Shown: positions 46,598 to 55,907, counted from the first letter of the stretch. The stretch is DNA of 64,000 nucleotides from Chloracidobacterium validum (GCF_018304825.1 NZ_CP072648.1:169501-233500), one strand, 5' to 3'. Notes: generated by a model from the sequence alone, not told the origin. A program made the numbers and translations.

Positions 46598-47524
46598 TTA
46601 CCCGGCGCGTTCATCCGGTCCTATGGTCTCCAAAAAGAGTGTCTCCAGCGATGGGCGTTGGACGCTTGCGCTGTGCACGCTCGCGCCCTGATTGACCAGC
46701 CAACGGATGATCTCCGGGACGCGGGACTCATCCGCAATCCGCATCCACACGTCGCGTTCGGTGGCATTGAGCACCGTTCCAAGGGTTGTCAGACCCTGGA
46801 TCAGGTCATCCGAGACGCCGTCGAGCGTGAGGCGTAACTCTGGGGCAACGCCATCACGCAGTGATGTTTCATGGATGACGCGGCCGCGCTTGAGAAAAAC
46901 GACCCGGTCGCAGACGGCTTCCACATCGCCCAGGATATGCGAGTTGAAGAAGACCGTGACGCCCTCGCTGCGGAGGCGCAAAATGAGGTCCCGCACGAGG
47001 ATGCGTCCGATTGGGTCAAGGCCCGAAGTCGGCTCATCAAGAAAAACCAGCTTCGGCCGGTGGATGAGCGCTTGCGCCAGGCCAAGCCGCTGTTGCATGC
47101 CCTTGCTGTAGGTATGCAGGGGGCGGTCGGCGGCATCGGTCAAATCGACGTCGGCAAGGAGCTGGGTCAGGCGCTGGGCGCGGGTTGGGGCGTCGAGGCC
47201 GTACAACTGGCCGTGAAAGTCGAGCAGCTCGCGGCCAGTCATCCACTCGTGAAAACGGAAGTGCTCGGGCAAAAACCCAACCTCCCGGCGCGACTCGCGT
47301 GAGCCGACCGGGTGGCCCATGACACGCCCCGATCCACCGGTCGGGTGGACAAGACCTAGAAGCATCTTCATGGAGGTGGTTTTGCCGGCTCCATTCGGTC
47401 CCAGGAAGCCAAACACCTCACCAGCGGCCACTTGGAGCGAAAGATCGGCGACGGCAACTTTGCTTCCAAAGGCCTTACGCAGCCCTTCGGTTTCGATGAC
47501 CCACGTGTCGTTCAAGCCACTCAC
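46598..47524 (-). CDS. ABC transporter ATP-binding protein
   Basis: A 308-residue ATPase. Walker A GPNGAGKTTSMKML, ABC signature YSKGMQQRLGLAQ, Walker B LVFLDEPTSGLDP. The C-terminal extension is of the type found in ABC-2 exporters (CcmA/DrrA class). No permease gene lies beside it; the upstream neighbour is the DUF4367-like gene at 47543. Confidence 0.93.
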   Translation of the reverse strand: MSGLNDTWVIETEGLRKAFGSKVAVADLSLQVAAGEVFGFLGPNGAGKTTSMKMLLGLVHPTGGSGRVMGHPVGSRESRREVGFLPEHFRFHEWMTGRELLDFHGQLYGLDAPTRAQRLTQLLADVDLTDAADRPLHTYSKGMQQRLGLAQALIHRPKLVFLDEPTSGLDPIGRILVRDLILRLRSEGVTVFFNSHILGDVEAVCDRVVFLKRGRVIHETSLRDGVAPELRLTLDGVSDDLIQGLTTLGTVLNATERDVWMRIADESRVPEIIRWLVNQGASVHSASVQRPSLETLFLETIGPDERAG

Positions 47525-47542
47525 GCACAGTCCGTTTGGACG

Positions 47543-48487
47543 CTACTGCAAGGCATTGGCAATGGCCAGGGCGTCCGACTCGGTCAGTCCACCAAGGAGG
47601 ATCAAGACCTGGTTGCCTTCGGTCCACATCACGTTGATGACTTCATCATCCGGCCGCCGGCGCCGTCCACGGCGCGGTTGCTCCTCGTCCGTACTCAGGG
47701 AACGCGCCGACGAGGAGAACAGGAAGCCAGGTTGGCCGCGCACGATGACCTGCCGGATTTGTTGCGCCTCCGCCGGAAAGGGAACGACTAGGGTCGAACG
47801 CCAGTCGGTCGTGGCAGCGATTTGGTGAGCCTGCGCCGTGTCGAGGCCCAACATTCGCAAGTAGGCGTAGCCAATGGGGGTCAGGGACGCGCCTTCCGGG
47901 AGGGTGACTTCGGGCAACTGCCCCTGTAACAGTAAAATACGGTGCTTCCCACGGGCGATGGACGTTTCCACGCGGCTGCCCAGCTTGACTGCCACCGTTT
48001 GGCCGTCCATGGAGGTGGGTAGCAGGGCATCGTGGAGTCCCAGAAAATCCAGCACTTGGTTGGCAAAAGCCACATTGGCCTTGAACTGCACGGCTCCGCC
48101 GTCCGCCTTGACGGTGAGGTGCTCGACCGTCGCGCCATCGGGCAGCCACGTCGGCGTGCGAACGTGCACGCCCGCCAGGCGCTCGGCCTCGCTCGACGAA
48201 GCAACCTTGACGGACTGCGCCGCCGATGCCTGGACGGTCACGTTTTCGCCGATGAGTGCCGCCAGATCGAACTTGGACTCTATCTGGTTGAGACGCGCGT
48301 GCAGCCCTGTGAGCTGCTGGTTAGTGAGTCCAATCGCCGTCACGCGGGGCGCCCGAAAAGCCTCGAGAAACGATTGACCAACGGCACGCACGGTTGGCGA
48401 GAAGAAAACGGTCGTGACCAGCAGTCCGCCGCCCAGTGCGGCGGCCAACCGGAGGCGGTGGCGGGCTGAAGGATTGGCTTCTGACAT
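47543..48487 (-). CDS. Membrane-anchored DUF4367-like protein
   Basis: A 314-residue protein with one N-terminal transmembrane segment (LAAALGGGLLVTTVFFSP) and a large outer domain. Near the end, VMWTEGNQVLILLGGLTESDALAIANAL resembles the DUF4367 pattern seen in anti-sigma-like proteins. A Arg-rich loop (PRRGRRRR) precedes it. Ends 18 bp before the ABC ATPase gene, suggesting a joint unit. Role unknown. Confidence 0.6.
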   Translation of the reverse strand: MSEANPSARHRLRLAAALGGGLLVTTVFFSPTVRAVGQSFLEAFRAPRVTAIGLTNQQLTGLHARLNQIESKFDLAALIGENVTVQASAAQSVKVASSSEAERLAGVHVRTPTWLPDGATVEHLTVKADGGAVQFKANVAFANQVLDFLGLHDALLPTSMDGQTVAVKLGSRVETSIARGKHRILLLQGQLPEVTLPEGASLTPIGYAYLRMLGLDTAQAHQIAATTDWRSTLVVPFPAEAQQIRQVIVRGQPGFLFSSSARSLSTDEEQPRRGRRRRPDDEVINVMWTEGNQVLILLGGLTESDALAIANALQ

Positions 48488-48576
48488 GGCTCAAAGGCTC
48501 CTGACGGCGCAGAGAATGGATAGAACTGCAAAAAATAATAAGGATTTATGACACAGCCTGCGCTTTGTGGCAAGCG

Positions 48577-49314
48577 TCAACCGGGCCGGCCGGTGAGCCG
48601 GGCAACGGCATCGGCATACAGGTCGCTGATGGACCGGCGCCCGCGCAGCGCCAGCGTGAAGCCTTCGCGCCGACGTTCCCAAACCGCTTCCCGTAAGGCG
48701 TCCATCCGTTCGGTGAGACGCGCTTGCAGGTGGTGGGTCAGGGTCGTGATGTCCCGCGCGGCCAGGTCACGCCCCGCCTCGCCCGCGCCAAAATCAAGGA
48801 ACACTTCCGGGCGCGGCTGGTCGTCAAACTCGTAGCGAATAGCTGCCGGAATGGCGATGCAGTCCGGCGCGCGCCGGACAACATGGGCGACACCGGGAAA
48901 GAAGGCGACCGGGCGCTTATCAGGGGGCACGATTGCTCCCTGGGGAAACATCCAAAGCGCCGTTGCCGGGCCGTCCAGCCGTTCGCTGGCATAGCGGATG
49001 GACTGCGCGACATCGCGGGCGTTGGTGCGGTCCACCGAAAAGCCCCCCATCCATCGAAAGAAGCGAAAGGTGCGCAGCGTCTTTTCCTCGCCCATCATGT
49101 AGCCATCCCGCTCCGTTCGCCGGACGACGAAGAAGGCGAGCAGTGGGTCCCACCATCCCGGATGATTGGCATAGATGAGCAGTGGGCGATGCGGTCGTGT
49201 GGTGAACGCCTCGATGCCGCGCCACCACACGGCATGGAAAGCGCGGCGCAACAGGCGTCCGTTGTAGTAGTGGGCTACCCGTTGAAACAGGGGCGATGGC
49301 TGCGCCGGAAGCAC
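48577..49314 (-). CDS. PlsC-type lysophospholipid acyltransferase family protein
   Basis: A 245-residue protein with the 1-acylglycerol-3-phosphate acyltransferase motifs: YANHPGWWDPLLAF (motif I, HxxxxD), GGFSVDR (motif II), and WMFPQGAIVPPDKR (motif III, FPQG in place of FPEG). Substrate is probably a lysophospholipid or related acceptor; general lipid synthesis is likely. panD follows upstream after 12 bp, so a shared transcript is possible but not functionally explained. Confidence 0.83.
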   Translation of the reverse strand: MLPAQPSPLFQRVAHYYNGRLLRRAFHAVWWRGIEAFTTRPHRPLLIYANHPGWWDPLLAFFVVRRTERDGYMMGEEKTLRTFRFFRWMGGFSVDRTNARDVAQSIRYASERLDGPATALWMFPQGAIVPPDKRPVAFFPGVAHVVRRAPDCIAIPAAIRYEFDDQPRPEVFLDFGAGEAGRDLAARDITTLTHHLQARLTERMDALREAVWERRREGFTLALRGRRSISDLYADAVARLTGRPG

Positions 49315-49326
49315 GACCGAAAGGAA

Positions 49327-49683
49327 CTATGCCTCGTTCAGCGGACGATTGGCAGCATCCACCTTGACCACCCTGGGCGTGAGACCGCGCGCTTCCTCGT
49401 CCGTGAACAACCCATAGGAAATGATGATGACCAGGTCGCCGGGCGTTCCCAGCCGGGCCGCCGCGCCGTTGAGGCAAATGACCCCCGACCCGCGCGGCCC
49501 GGAAATGGCATAGGTTTCAAACCGTGCGCCGGTATTGATGTTGACGACCGATACTTTCTCGTTGGGCAGGATGTCGGCCGCGTCGAGCAAATTCTGGTCA
49601 ACCGTCAAGCTGCCCGTATAGTTGAGATTGGCTTCCGTCACCGTTGCGCGGTGAATTTTCGATTTGTGCATCAAGCGAAACAT
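49327..49683 (-). CDS. panD: Aspartate 1-decarboxylase
   Basis: A 118-residue pyruvoyl enzyme making beta-alanine for pantothenate. The self-cleavage Gly-Ser lies in [10 protein letters not shown] (about residue 24/25). [14 protein letters not shown] and [12 protein letters not shown] are family blocks. ATG 49683 is preferred over the TTG 6 nt upstream. It lies 54 bp downstream of a secreted-protein gene and, beyond that, panC. Confidence 0.95.
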   Translation of the reverse strand: MFRLMHKSKIHRATVTEANLNYTGSLTVDQNLLDAADILPNEKVSVVNINTGARFETYAISGPRGSGVICLNGAAARLGTPGDLVIIISYGLFTDEEARGLTPRVVKVDAANRPLNEA

Positions 49684-49737
49684 AGGCAATCACATCACTG
49701 AGCCGGCGTCCGCCCGGTCGCCGCTCGGCGTCAATGG

Positions 49738-50241
49738 TCAACGCAGGAAAATATCAACGTAATCGGTTGCTGTGTCGCAGGGGTTTTGCATTTGCTGGAG
49801 TCGCCAGTAGCGGCGCTTGCCGGTGATGGCAAAGGTCATGTCGCCCTCGCGCGTACAGGGGTTGCCGCCGTTGATGTAGCTGACACGAGTCACGATTTTC
49901 CCCTGAAAGTCAAAGGTTCGGTCTTCTACGCGGGTCACGATGCCGTCAATTTCGATGTAATCTCCGGTCTTGCGATCACTGTACGCTCCCTTGATGACGA
50001 GCTGTCCGGCTTGGTTGGTAACTGTCAAGTCCCCAAACGTTTTCCATTCACCCCAACTGATCCAGTGCAACTGAAACTTGTGACGCCCCAGGAGTTGTTG
50101 GTGGCCGACCGGACTGTTGACCACTGTGCGGCTGCGGTCGTCCACGGCTTGGGCGTAAGTCCCCGCTGCCAACAGCGCCGTGACCAGGAGCGCCGACGCG
50201 CCAAGTTTTGACCAAGCTGCCTGAAGTGCGGAGTTCGGCAT
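49738..50241 (-). CDS. Secreted protein of unknown function between panC and panD
   Basis: A 167-residue exported protein. ATG 50241 has AAAGG upstream, and a signal peptide is visible (LGASALLVTALLAAGTYAQA). The mature part is beta-rich: HKFQLHWISWGEWKTFGDL, GAYSDRKTGDYIEIDG, VTRVSYINGGNPC, then a second Cys in QNPCDTATDY, which could form a disulfide. It reads like a small lipocalin-like or ligand-binding sandwich, but no family is recognised. It is 4 bp downstream of panC. Confidence 0.7.
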   Translation of the reverse strand: MPNSALQAAWSKLGASALLVTALLAAGTYAQAVDDRSRTVVNSPVGHQQLLGRHKFQLHWISWGEWKTFGDLTVTNQAGQLVIKGAYSDRKTGDYIEIDGIVTRVEDRTFDFQGKIVTRVSYINGGNPCTREGDMTFAITGKRRYWRLQQMQNPCDTATDYVDIFLR

Positions 50242-50245
50242 CGTT

Positions 50246-51175
50246 TTACCTTTCGTGGTGGCCGGTGGTTCGATGTGGCACATCCGAAATATCGAGTGGC
50301 TCGGACGCGGGCGGTTCGGGCTCCGATTGGGGCGGGGTCAGTACGACGCTGTCAATGAGGCGCGTGTCGCCAAGCCGGGCCGCGATGGCGACCAGCGCCG
50401 GTTGAACGATGTCGGCAATCGGTTCGAGCGTTTGCGCGTCAACGACCTCGACGTATTCAATCGAAGCCAACGGCTCGCTGAGGAGACAGTCCCGCACACG
50501 CGCTTGAATGGCGGCCGGGTTCGTTTCTCCGGCGGCGAACTGTGCCTGCGCCAGCTCCAAGGCGCGCGGCAGGATGCTGGCGGCGCGGCGTTCCTCCGGG
50601 GAAAGCCGAACGTTACGTGAACTCATCGCCAGGCCATCGGCTTCCCGAACCGTGGGGCAAAACACCAAGTCGGGCGGAAAGTAGAGGTCACGCGCCATTT
50701 GCGCCACGACCCGGCACTGCTGGTAGTCCTTCAGCCCAAAGTACACCCGGCGCGGCAGCGTAATCATCAAGAGCTTGGCCACGACGGTCGCCACGCCGCG
50801 AAAGTGTCCGGGCCGGTTGCCGCCGCACAGCGGTTGGGAAACCCGCGTGACTTCAACGAAGGTCTGGGCGTCAGGCGGATACATGGCCGCGACACTCGGC
50901 ATGAAAAGGATGTCCACCCCAACGGAGCGGGCGATCTCCAGGTCGGCGGCTTCGTTGCGTGGGTAGCGTTCCAAATCCGCCGGGTCATTGAACTGGAGCG
51001 GATTGACGAACAACGACACCACGCACACATCGTTTTCGTGCTTGGCGCGGCGCATCAGGGAAACGTGACCGTCGTGGAACGCGCCCATGGTCGGCACGAG
51101 TCCGATCCGGATGGCTTTGTCTCGCAGCGTGAGCGCGGTCTGTTGCATTTCGTGTGGCTCACGAATGATTTTCAT
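50246..51175 (-). CDS. panC: Pantothenate synthetase
   Basis: A 309-residue ligase that joins pantoate and beta-alanine with ATP. ATP-binding HIGH-type motif: VPTMGAFHDGHVSLM; NPLQFNDPADLERYPR; FGLKDYQQC; MSSRNVRLSPEER (KMSKS-like). ATG 51175 is chosen; the longer frame adds nothing conserved. The C-terminus ends with an extra ~25-residue Pro/Glu-rich tail. The upstream region to the LITAF-like gene is 165 bp. Confidence 0.95.
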   Translation of the reverse strand: MKIIREPHEMQQTALTLRDKAIRIGLVPTMGAFHDGHVSLMRRAKHENDVCVVSLFVNPLQFNDPADLERYPRNEAADLEIARSVGVDILFMPSVAAMYPPDAQTFVEVTRVSQPLCGGNRPGHFRGVATVVAKLLMITLPRRVYFGLKDYQQCRVVAQMARDLYFPPDLVFCPTVREADGLAMSSRNVRLSPEERRAASILPRALELAQAQFAAGETNPAAIQARVRDCLLSEPLASIEYVEVVDAQTLEPIADIVQPALVAIAARLGDTRLIDSVVLTPPQSEPEPPASEPLDISDVPHRTTGHHER

Positions 51176-51340
51176 GCCTGACCAAACGCCTCCCAAGCCG
51201 TGACCTGCGCCAGGCGCGGCGCGTCCACGTTTCAAGGATAAAGGCGAGACATTACGCGCTGTGTCACGCCAGCGCAAATGTTTTCCACGTTGTTATCACC
51301 GAACCGACCTCAACGAAAAGCGTGACTTGGCTATGTTTGG

Positions 51341-51823
51341 CTATGTCAAGCGTTTGCCGCAATTGCTGCACCGCAAGTAGTCCTCACGAACCAGTAGTCC
51401 AATCCAAAACAGCGGCCAGCAAAGCAGCAACAGAATCGCCATAGTGATCCAGCCACCAGGAGCCACCCGGCTTCGCATGTGCGGCGGTGAGTTTGTCTGG
51501 CAATGGGGGCAGATGACGCTGCCGCCGACCCCCACTGTGGGGACAATCAACATAGGTTGTAGCACTACCGGCGGAGTGGCCTGGAAGGGCTGGGATAGCG
51601 GGTCAGTCGGTTGTGGAGTGTGTGCCGGCGGTGGCGCGGCGGGCGCTACCTGGGAAGGAGGGGGCACTTGAATGCGCGTCGGCGGATCAGTTGGCGGCGG
51701 GCTGACCGGCCGTGCATCTGACGGGTTGAGGTAACTCGGAAGCTCAAAAATGGATGCTCCGCAGCGCAGGCAGCGACTGGCCGCCGTTTCGTTCATCTGC
51801 CCGCAGTTGACACAAACAATCAT
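51341..51823 (-). CDS. Zinc-ribbon membrane protein with LITAF-like domain
   Basis: A 160-residue protein. An N-terminal zinc ribbon (CVNCGQ...CLRCGA) leads to a Pro/Thr-rich linker. The C-terminal 70 residues have CPHCQTNSP, a single hydrophobic stretch (ITMAILLLLCWPLFWIGLLV), then LRCSNCGKRL: two CxxC knuckles around a membrane-inserting helix, the arrangement of eukaryotic LITAF domains. Function in bacteria is unknown. Confidence 0.7.
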   Translation of the reverse strand: MIVCVNCGQMNETAASRCLRCGASIFELPSYLNPSDARPVSPPPTDPPTRIQVPPPSQVAPAAPPPAHTPQPTDPLSQPFQATPPVVLQPMLIVPTVGVGGSVICPHCQTNSPPHMRSRVAPGGWITMAILLLLCWPLFWIGLLVREDYLRCSNCGKRLT

Positions 51824-51855
51824 GCTCCCTCACCCCGTCAAGATGCGCGACCAGC

Positions 51856-53265
51856 TCACGATGCGGTGGATGCCGTCCGCAGTTCATCAAACGAAATCTT
51901 TGCGACGACAGCGCCGGAGGCGGGTTGTCCATTCCAGGCGAAGACAACTTCGGGAGACGCCTCGCGCACCATCCGCCGTCGTCGCTCCGGTGCTTCCTTG
52001 CCATCCGCCACCCCATCGCCTGGCTCAATGACGGCCAGCAGACGCAGCATGTCGTGGGTGTGACGCGGCGTATTGCCAAACTCCGTGGTCGCGTTGGGCG
52101 TCACGAGGCGCACCAGTGTCCCGGACTTCGCCAGCCGGGTAACCAGTGACGCTGCCTGCGCGACCCCGGCTTCAAACGCCGCGCGGTCATCGGCAGTAAG
52201 CTCCCGCCCCGGACACGGATCAAACCGAATCGTCACGCGCCGGTCATCTTCGCGCATGCGGTCCCGCACCATCAGCTTGCGGGTCTTCGCCGTGGCTTTC
52301 CAGTCAATGTCACGCCGCCGGTCGCCATCGCGGTACTGCCGAATGGCGTACAGGTCAGCGCCCAGTCCCCGCTGGTTCGTCTCGCGCGCGCCAAGCGCGT
52401 CGGAGAGTCCAGCCGGCAGCGGAACGGCGGCGTCCACGGCTGGATAGACCGTAATGACGCCCGACGCCGCGAAGCGGCGCGTCTTTTGCAGGAAACCAAA
52501 CGGGAACTTCGTCGTGATGGTAAAGCCGACAATATCGTACTGTCCACGCGCCGGAAAAGTATGCTCAACGGTCTGCCGGACCTTCGCCCGCGGCCCGGCA
52601 ATGACAAAGTGCGCGAGGTTGTCCAGCTTGCTTGGCGCGGCCTTGGGTTTGCCCCACCACCGGCGCTGCCCGCGCTTGTCCGTCGCGGCGACTGGCGCGC
52701 CGGCTTTTTGCGTCAGGCGCATGCCGACCGTCAGTGACATCGAAGGCACGAGGTACTTTTCATTGGCCACGCTCACATCGAGCAACGTTGCCTGTCCGGC
52801 GTAGATATGCTCCGGGAAGCGCAATCCGACGCTCAGGCCGCGCAGCATGCTTTCAGAGACAATGCCCGAAGCAACAATGACGCTGATGAGCACGGCAAAG
52901 ATCAGATAGAGCAGGTTGTTGCCGGTGTTGAAGGCCGACAGCGCCACGATGACCGTAATCAGGACGAAAAATGCCGTCTCCTGGGTTGGGGCGTAGCTAA
53001 TGTCCAGCCGGGATAGTTCCATGCGTACGCGGCGGGCAAGCTTTGGAACGATGTAGAGTCCGCCGAGCAGCGCCAACACCAGCGACGCAATGAAAAGTGC
53101 CTGCGCGATTTCGTAAACCCAGAGGAACTGAGCCGTGAAGGCCAGAAACAACGACAGGAACGAACCGCCGAACAGCAGGCTGGTGATGACAAAGGCAACC
53201 GCCGCCTGCTTGAGTTCGGCGCGAAAGCTTGGCGTAGCAAGACGGTCACGAAGTCGGTGCAACAT
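51856..53265 (-). CDS. DUF58-domain membrane protein
   Basis: A 469-residue protein. Three or four transmembrane segments lie in the first ~150 residues (FVITSLLFGGSFLSLFLAF, LFIASLVLALLGGLYIVP, ILFAVLISVIV). A DUF58 signature, REYRDGDRRRDIDWKATAKTRKLMV-like (YRDGDRRRDIDWKA), is in the middle. DUF58 proteins commonly accompany MoxR ATPases, which are not seen here. The start is uncertain: the frame is open to 53436 and no site has a good ribosome signal. Confidence 0.82.
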   Translation of the reverse strand: MLHRLRDRLATPSFRAELKQAAVAFVITSLLFGGSFLSLFLAFTAQFLWVYEIAQALFIASLVLALLGGLYIVPKLARRVRMELSRLDISYAPTQETAFFVLITVIVALSAFNTGNNLLYLIFAVLISVIVASGIVSESMLRGLSVGLRFPEHIYAGQATLLDVSVANEKYLVPSMSLTVGMRLTQKAGAPVAATDKRGQRRWWGKPKAAPSKLDNLAHFVIAGPRAKVRQTVEHTFPARGQYDIVGFTITTKFPFGFLQKTRRFAASGVITVYPAVDAAVPLPAGLSDALGARETNQRGLGADLYAIRQYRDGDRRRDIDWKATAKTRKLMVRDRMREDDRRVTIRFDPCPGRELTADDRAAFEAGVAQAASLVTRLAKSGTLVRLVTPNATTEFGNTPRHTHDMLRLLAVIEPGDGVADGKEAPERRRRMVREASPEVVFAWNGQPASGAVVAKISFDELRTASTAS

Positions 53266-53380
53266 GCGAGCGGGGATGCCTGACCGGCTGTCAATCACGG
53301 AAACCGTGGCGTTGAGCGGATTCACCGCCGCCACGCAACAATACGGGCGACCATAACCCTGCCGGCCCGGCGCCGGCGCG

Positions 53381-54535
53381 CTAGGCCGCCTGTGAGCCTC
53401 CAGCTTCTGGAAGCAGCGCGCGAATGGCCCGGACAACCCGCTGCACTTCGGCTTCGTCCTCGAACGCCAGCATCACGAGTTCATAGCCGGTGTAGATGCA
53501 CATCAGTCCATTGCCAAACAGCCAAACGGTTTCGAGGACCGGATTGCCGCCCAGCACGATGCTGATGGGAAAGCCAACGATGCGTCCGGGTGAAAGGATT
53601 TCCGCCCAGAGGGTCGCGCCCAAGGCGATGTTGAACGCGCCGAGCAACGGCGCGCCAACGTAGCGCGCGGCTTGGCGTTGGAACGTCACCCGCGCTTGGG
53701 CGGCTTCGTCGAGCTTACCTTCCGCCATCAACGATTCCTGCTCACGAAGGAACGCCACATAGTGTTCGGCCAGCCGCTTGGCCCCATAGGCGGCAAGCCC
53801 GCTGTGGAAGAGCCAGTGCCGTGATTGCCCCAGTACGATGCGGTCGAGTCCGGGAAAGGCCGCGCCCAGCCGGAAGCCCACCAGCGCCGAAAGCCCCATG
53901 AGCGCGGACGTGCCGGGATTGGCGAGCACCCAGGCGCGCGCCTTGCGGTAGCCGTCCCGGGTTTCCACCGTCGCGTGAAAGACGCGCGCGCCGAAGTCGT
54001 AGGCCTCCTCGGCGCGCGCATAGTACTCACGCGCCGTCTCCCGGACGGCCTCGAACGCCTCGCCGGCCCGCCCCACCACTTCCGAGGCTTTTTCACTGCC
54101 GCCACGAATGGCGTCCGACCCGACTTCGGCAACCTTGCCGGCGACCTTCTCGGCGGCCTGCTTGAGGTTTTCCGTGACGTGATGCTTTTCGTCGAGGTGC
54201 TTGAACTCATCGCGGACGGTCTCAACCACGTGGGAGACGGTGCTCGTCACCTCGCGCGCGTCCGGCAGCCGGTCGGTAACGTCCTCGATGACCTCCGTGA
54301 CTTCCTGGACAACCTCCCGTACCACGTCCGGCGTGCTTTCCGCCGCGCGCTGGACATTGGAAGATAGCCGGCTCGTCGTCCGGCGCACTTCCTCGGCGAG
54401 TTTTCCGGTTTGCTCAACGGTTTTCTCGACCGTCTTCTCGATGGTTTCGGATAGCCCCAACTGTTCGTCAACTTCCTGGGCTTTTTTCTGAATCTTGCGC
54501 CGCCACTCACTGAATCGGTCGAAATAATCTGCCAT
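53381..54535 (-). CDS. Amphipathic-helix-rich protein with C-terminal membrane domain
   Basis: A 384-residue protein. ATG 54535 has GGGAGG 6 nt upstream. The first ~190 residues are a long repetitive amphipathic helix (IEKTVEKTVEQTGKLAEEV, VVREVVQEVTEVIEDVTD), apolipoprotein-like. Residues ~210-384 hold several hydrophobic segments (ALMGLSALVGFRLGAAFPG, LGAFNIALGATLWAE) and end in a short acidic/basic tail. Family not recognised; a membrane-associated structural role is possible. It lies upstream of the DUF58 gene in the same direction. Confidence 0.6.
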   Translation of the reverse strand: MADYFDRFSEWRRKIQKKAQEVDEQLGLSETIEKTVEKTVEQTGKLAEEVRRTTSRLSSNVQRAAESTPDVVREVVQEVTEVIEDVTDRLPDAREVTSTVSHVVETVRDEFKHLDEKHHVTENLKQAAEKVAGKVAEVGSDAIRGGSEKASEVVGRAGEAFEAVRETAREYYARAEEAYDFGARVFHATVETRDGYRKARAWVLANPGTSALMGLSALVGFRLGAAFPGLDRIVLGQSRHWLFHSGLAAYGAKRLAEHYVAFLREQESLMAEGKLDEAAQARVTFQRQAARYVGAPLLGAFNIALGATLWAEILSPGRIVGFPISIVLGGNPVLETVWLFGNGLMCIYTGYELVMLAFEDEAEVQRVVRAIRALLPEAGGSQAA

Positions 54536-54578
54536 GACGCGCCTCCCTGAAACCTGCCTCGTGAAACGGTCGCCCCGG

Positions 54579-55226
54579 TCAGCGCCGGAACATGACGGCG
54601 GTGACTTGTAACGCCACGGCCTGATTTTCCGCGCCCCGCAACTCAACCTTGTCGTCGGTGATTTTGAGTGAAAATCCATTCGCTGCCGCGATGGTCATTT
54701 CGTTGCCGGCCGGCAGTCGAACGGTGAGCGAAGGCGTGCCCTCACAGCCAAACGTGCAGGCGAGCGTGTCGCCGCCCTTGGCGATGAGCGCCTTGCGGTC
54801 ACCGCAGGGCATGTCCAGCTTGTTCTTGCGATACTTGACGCGCGCTCGCGTCGGCTCGACGGTTGCCGTCAGGTCGTCGCGCAGCACTGGCTGAAAAGCC
54901 GTGTGGAAATACTTTTCCCGATAGTCGGAGTGGCTAAAAATGAGTTCAAAATTGCGTAGCTCGCGCCCAGCCGCCACTTGAATGGTGTAGTAGCCCTGGG
55001 CGTCGGTCAGGGTTTTGTAATTGTCATACTCGGTGCGCACATGGACTTGCACGTTGGTCAGCGGGCGTTTGGTTTGAGCTTCGAGCACCTGCCCGCGCAC
55101 GGTCATCGAACTGGCCGTGACCGAGAACTGCGCCTGCGCTTCTGGCGCGCCCAGACCGTCCACCCCTAACCCTAACCCAACCATCAAGCCAAAGCGGAGC
55201 ATCAAGCCAAAACGTGGGTGGTTCAT
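54579..55226 (-). CDS. Secreted carboxypeptidase-regulatory-like domain protein
   Basis: A 215-residue protein with a signal peptide (FGLMVGLGLGVDGLGAPEAQAQ). Residues ~40-105 resemble a carboxypeptidase regulatory (CarboxypepD_reg) domain: VRGQVLEAQTKRPLTNVQVHV and TDAQGYYTIQVAAG. The rest is beta-rich with two Cys pairs (DMPCGDR, LACTFGCEG). It starts 9 bp after the lipoprotein gene's stop, so they are likely co-transcribed. Role unknown. Confidence 0.7.
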   Translation of the reverse strand: MNHPRFGLMLRFGLMVGLGLGVDGLGAPEAQAQFSVTASSMTVRGQVLEAQTKRPLTNVQVHVRTEYDNYKTLTDAQGYYTIQVAAGRELRNFELIFSHSDYREKYFHTAFQPVLRDDLTATVEPTRARVKYRKNKLDMPCGDRKALIAKGGDTLACTFGCEGTPSLTVRLPAGNEMTIAAANGFSLKITDDKVELRGAENQAVALQVTAVMFRR

Positions 55227-55235
55227 AAAATCCAG

Positions 55236-55907
55236 TTACTCCTCCAGCGATGGGGACGTTACCATATCCGCTGCCGGCAGTTCGATGCGTGTGATGCGCC
55301 GTTGCCCGGTCAACCGGATGTCAACGTCGAGGGTCAGATCGCCCACCGGCTGACCCTGCCGGGCACGCGGTATCTCAAAAAAGAGAAATCCCTCCGCCTG
55401 CCCTCCGGCCGGCAGTCCGCCCGTCGTCGGAAAGCCTGAGCCATCGTAGCGCGCGCGGAACGTCCGGTAGCCATCCACGCTGTAGGCGCGGATGCCATAC
55501 GACTTCATCAACCGCTTTTCAGACTGCCGGACTGACAACTGCCGCCAAGGCTGCCCACTTCGATCGCGCAGCCGAAAGCGAACCAGCTTCAGGTCAATGG
55601 GGATGGCGCGGGCATCCAGCCACACATAGACCGGCAGCATGCCGGCCGTGAGATGGTTGGCGTCAAAGCGATCCACCAGCGCGTTGCCATCGCGCATGGC
55701 GCGGGCGCGCACTTCGTAGTCGGCTTCGGCCACCACACTGGCCGGCGCCGCCGACACCGGCGGATCGGTCTTGGGGCGAACCCGAAACGGCTCACGCGCG
55801 CAAGCCGCCAGCGCCAGCGCCAGGATGACCACCGCAGTCAGTCGGCGGCCGGCCGCGCCGGTTGTCGGCTGACTTGGTTCAGGGCTGAAACGTAACCCAA
55901 ACGCCAT
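55236..55907 (-). CDS. Predicted lipoprotein of unknown function
   Basis: A 223-residue protein starting at MAFGLRF. A lipobox follows a hydrophobic stretch: VILALALAACARE (LAAC, acylated Cys). The mature protein is soluble, with VYVWLDARAIPIDLKLVRFRLRD and GGQAEGFLFFEIPRA as beta segments. No family recognised. The start lies 29 nt inside the end of cobS, so they are probably in one transcript. Confidence 0.7.
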   Translation of the reverse strand: MAFGLRFSPEPSQPTTGAAGRRLTAVVILALALAACAREPFRVRPKTDPPVSAAPASVVAEADYEVRARAMRDGNALVDRFDANHLTAGMLPVYVWLDARAIPIDLKLVRFRLRDRSGQPWRQLSVRQSEKRLMKSYGIRAYSVDGYRTFRARYDGSGFPTTGGLPAGGQAEGFLFFEIPRARQGQPVGDLTLDVDIRLTGQRRITRIELPAADMVTSPSLEE

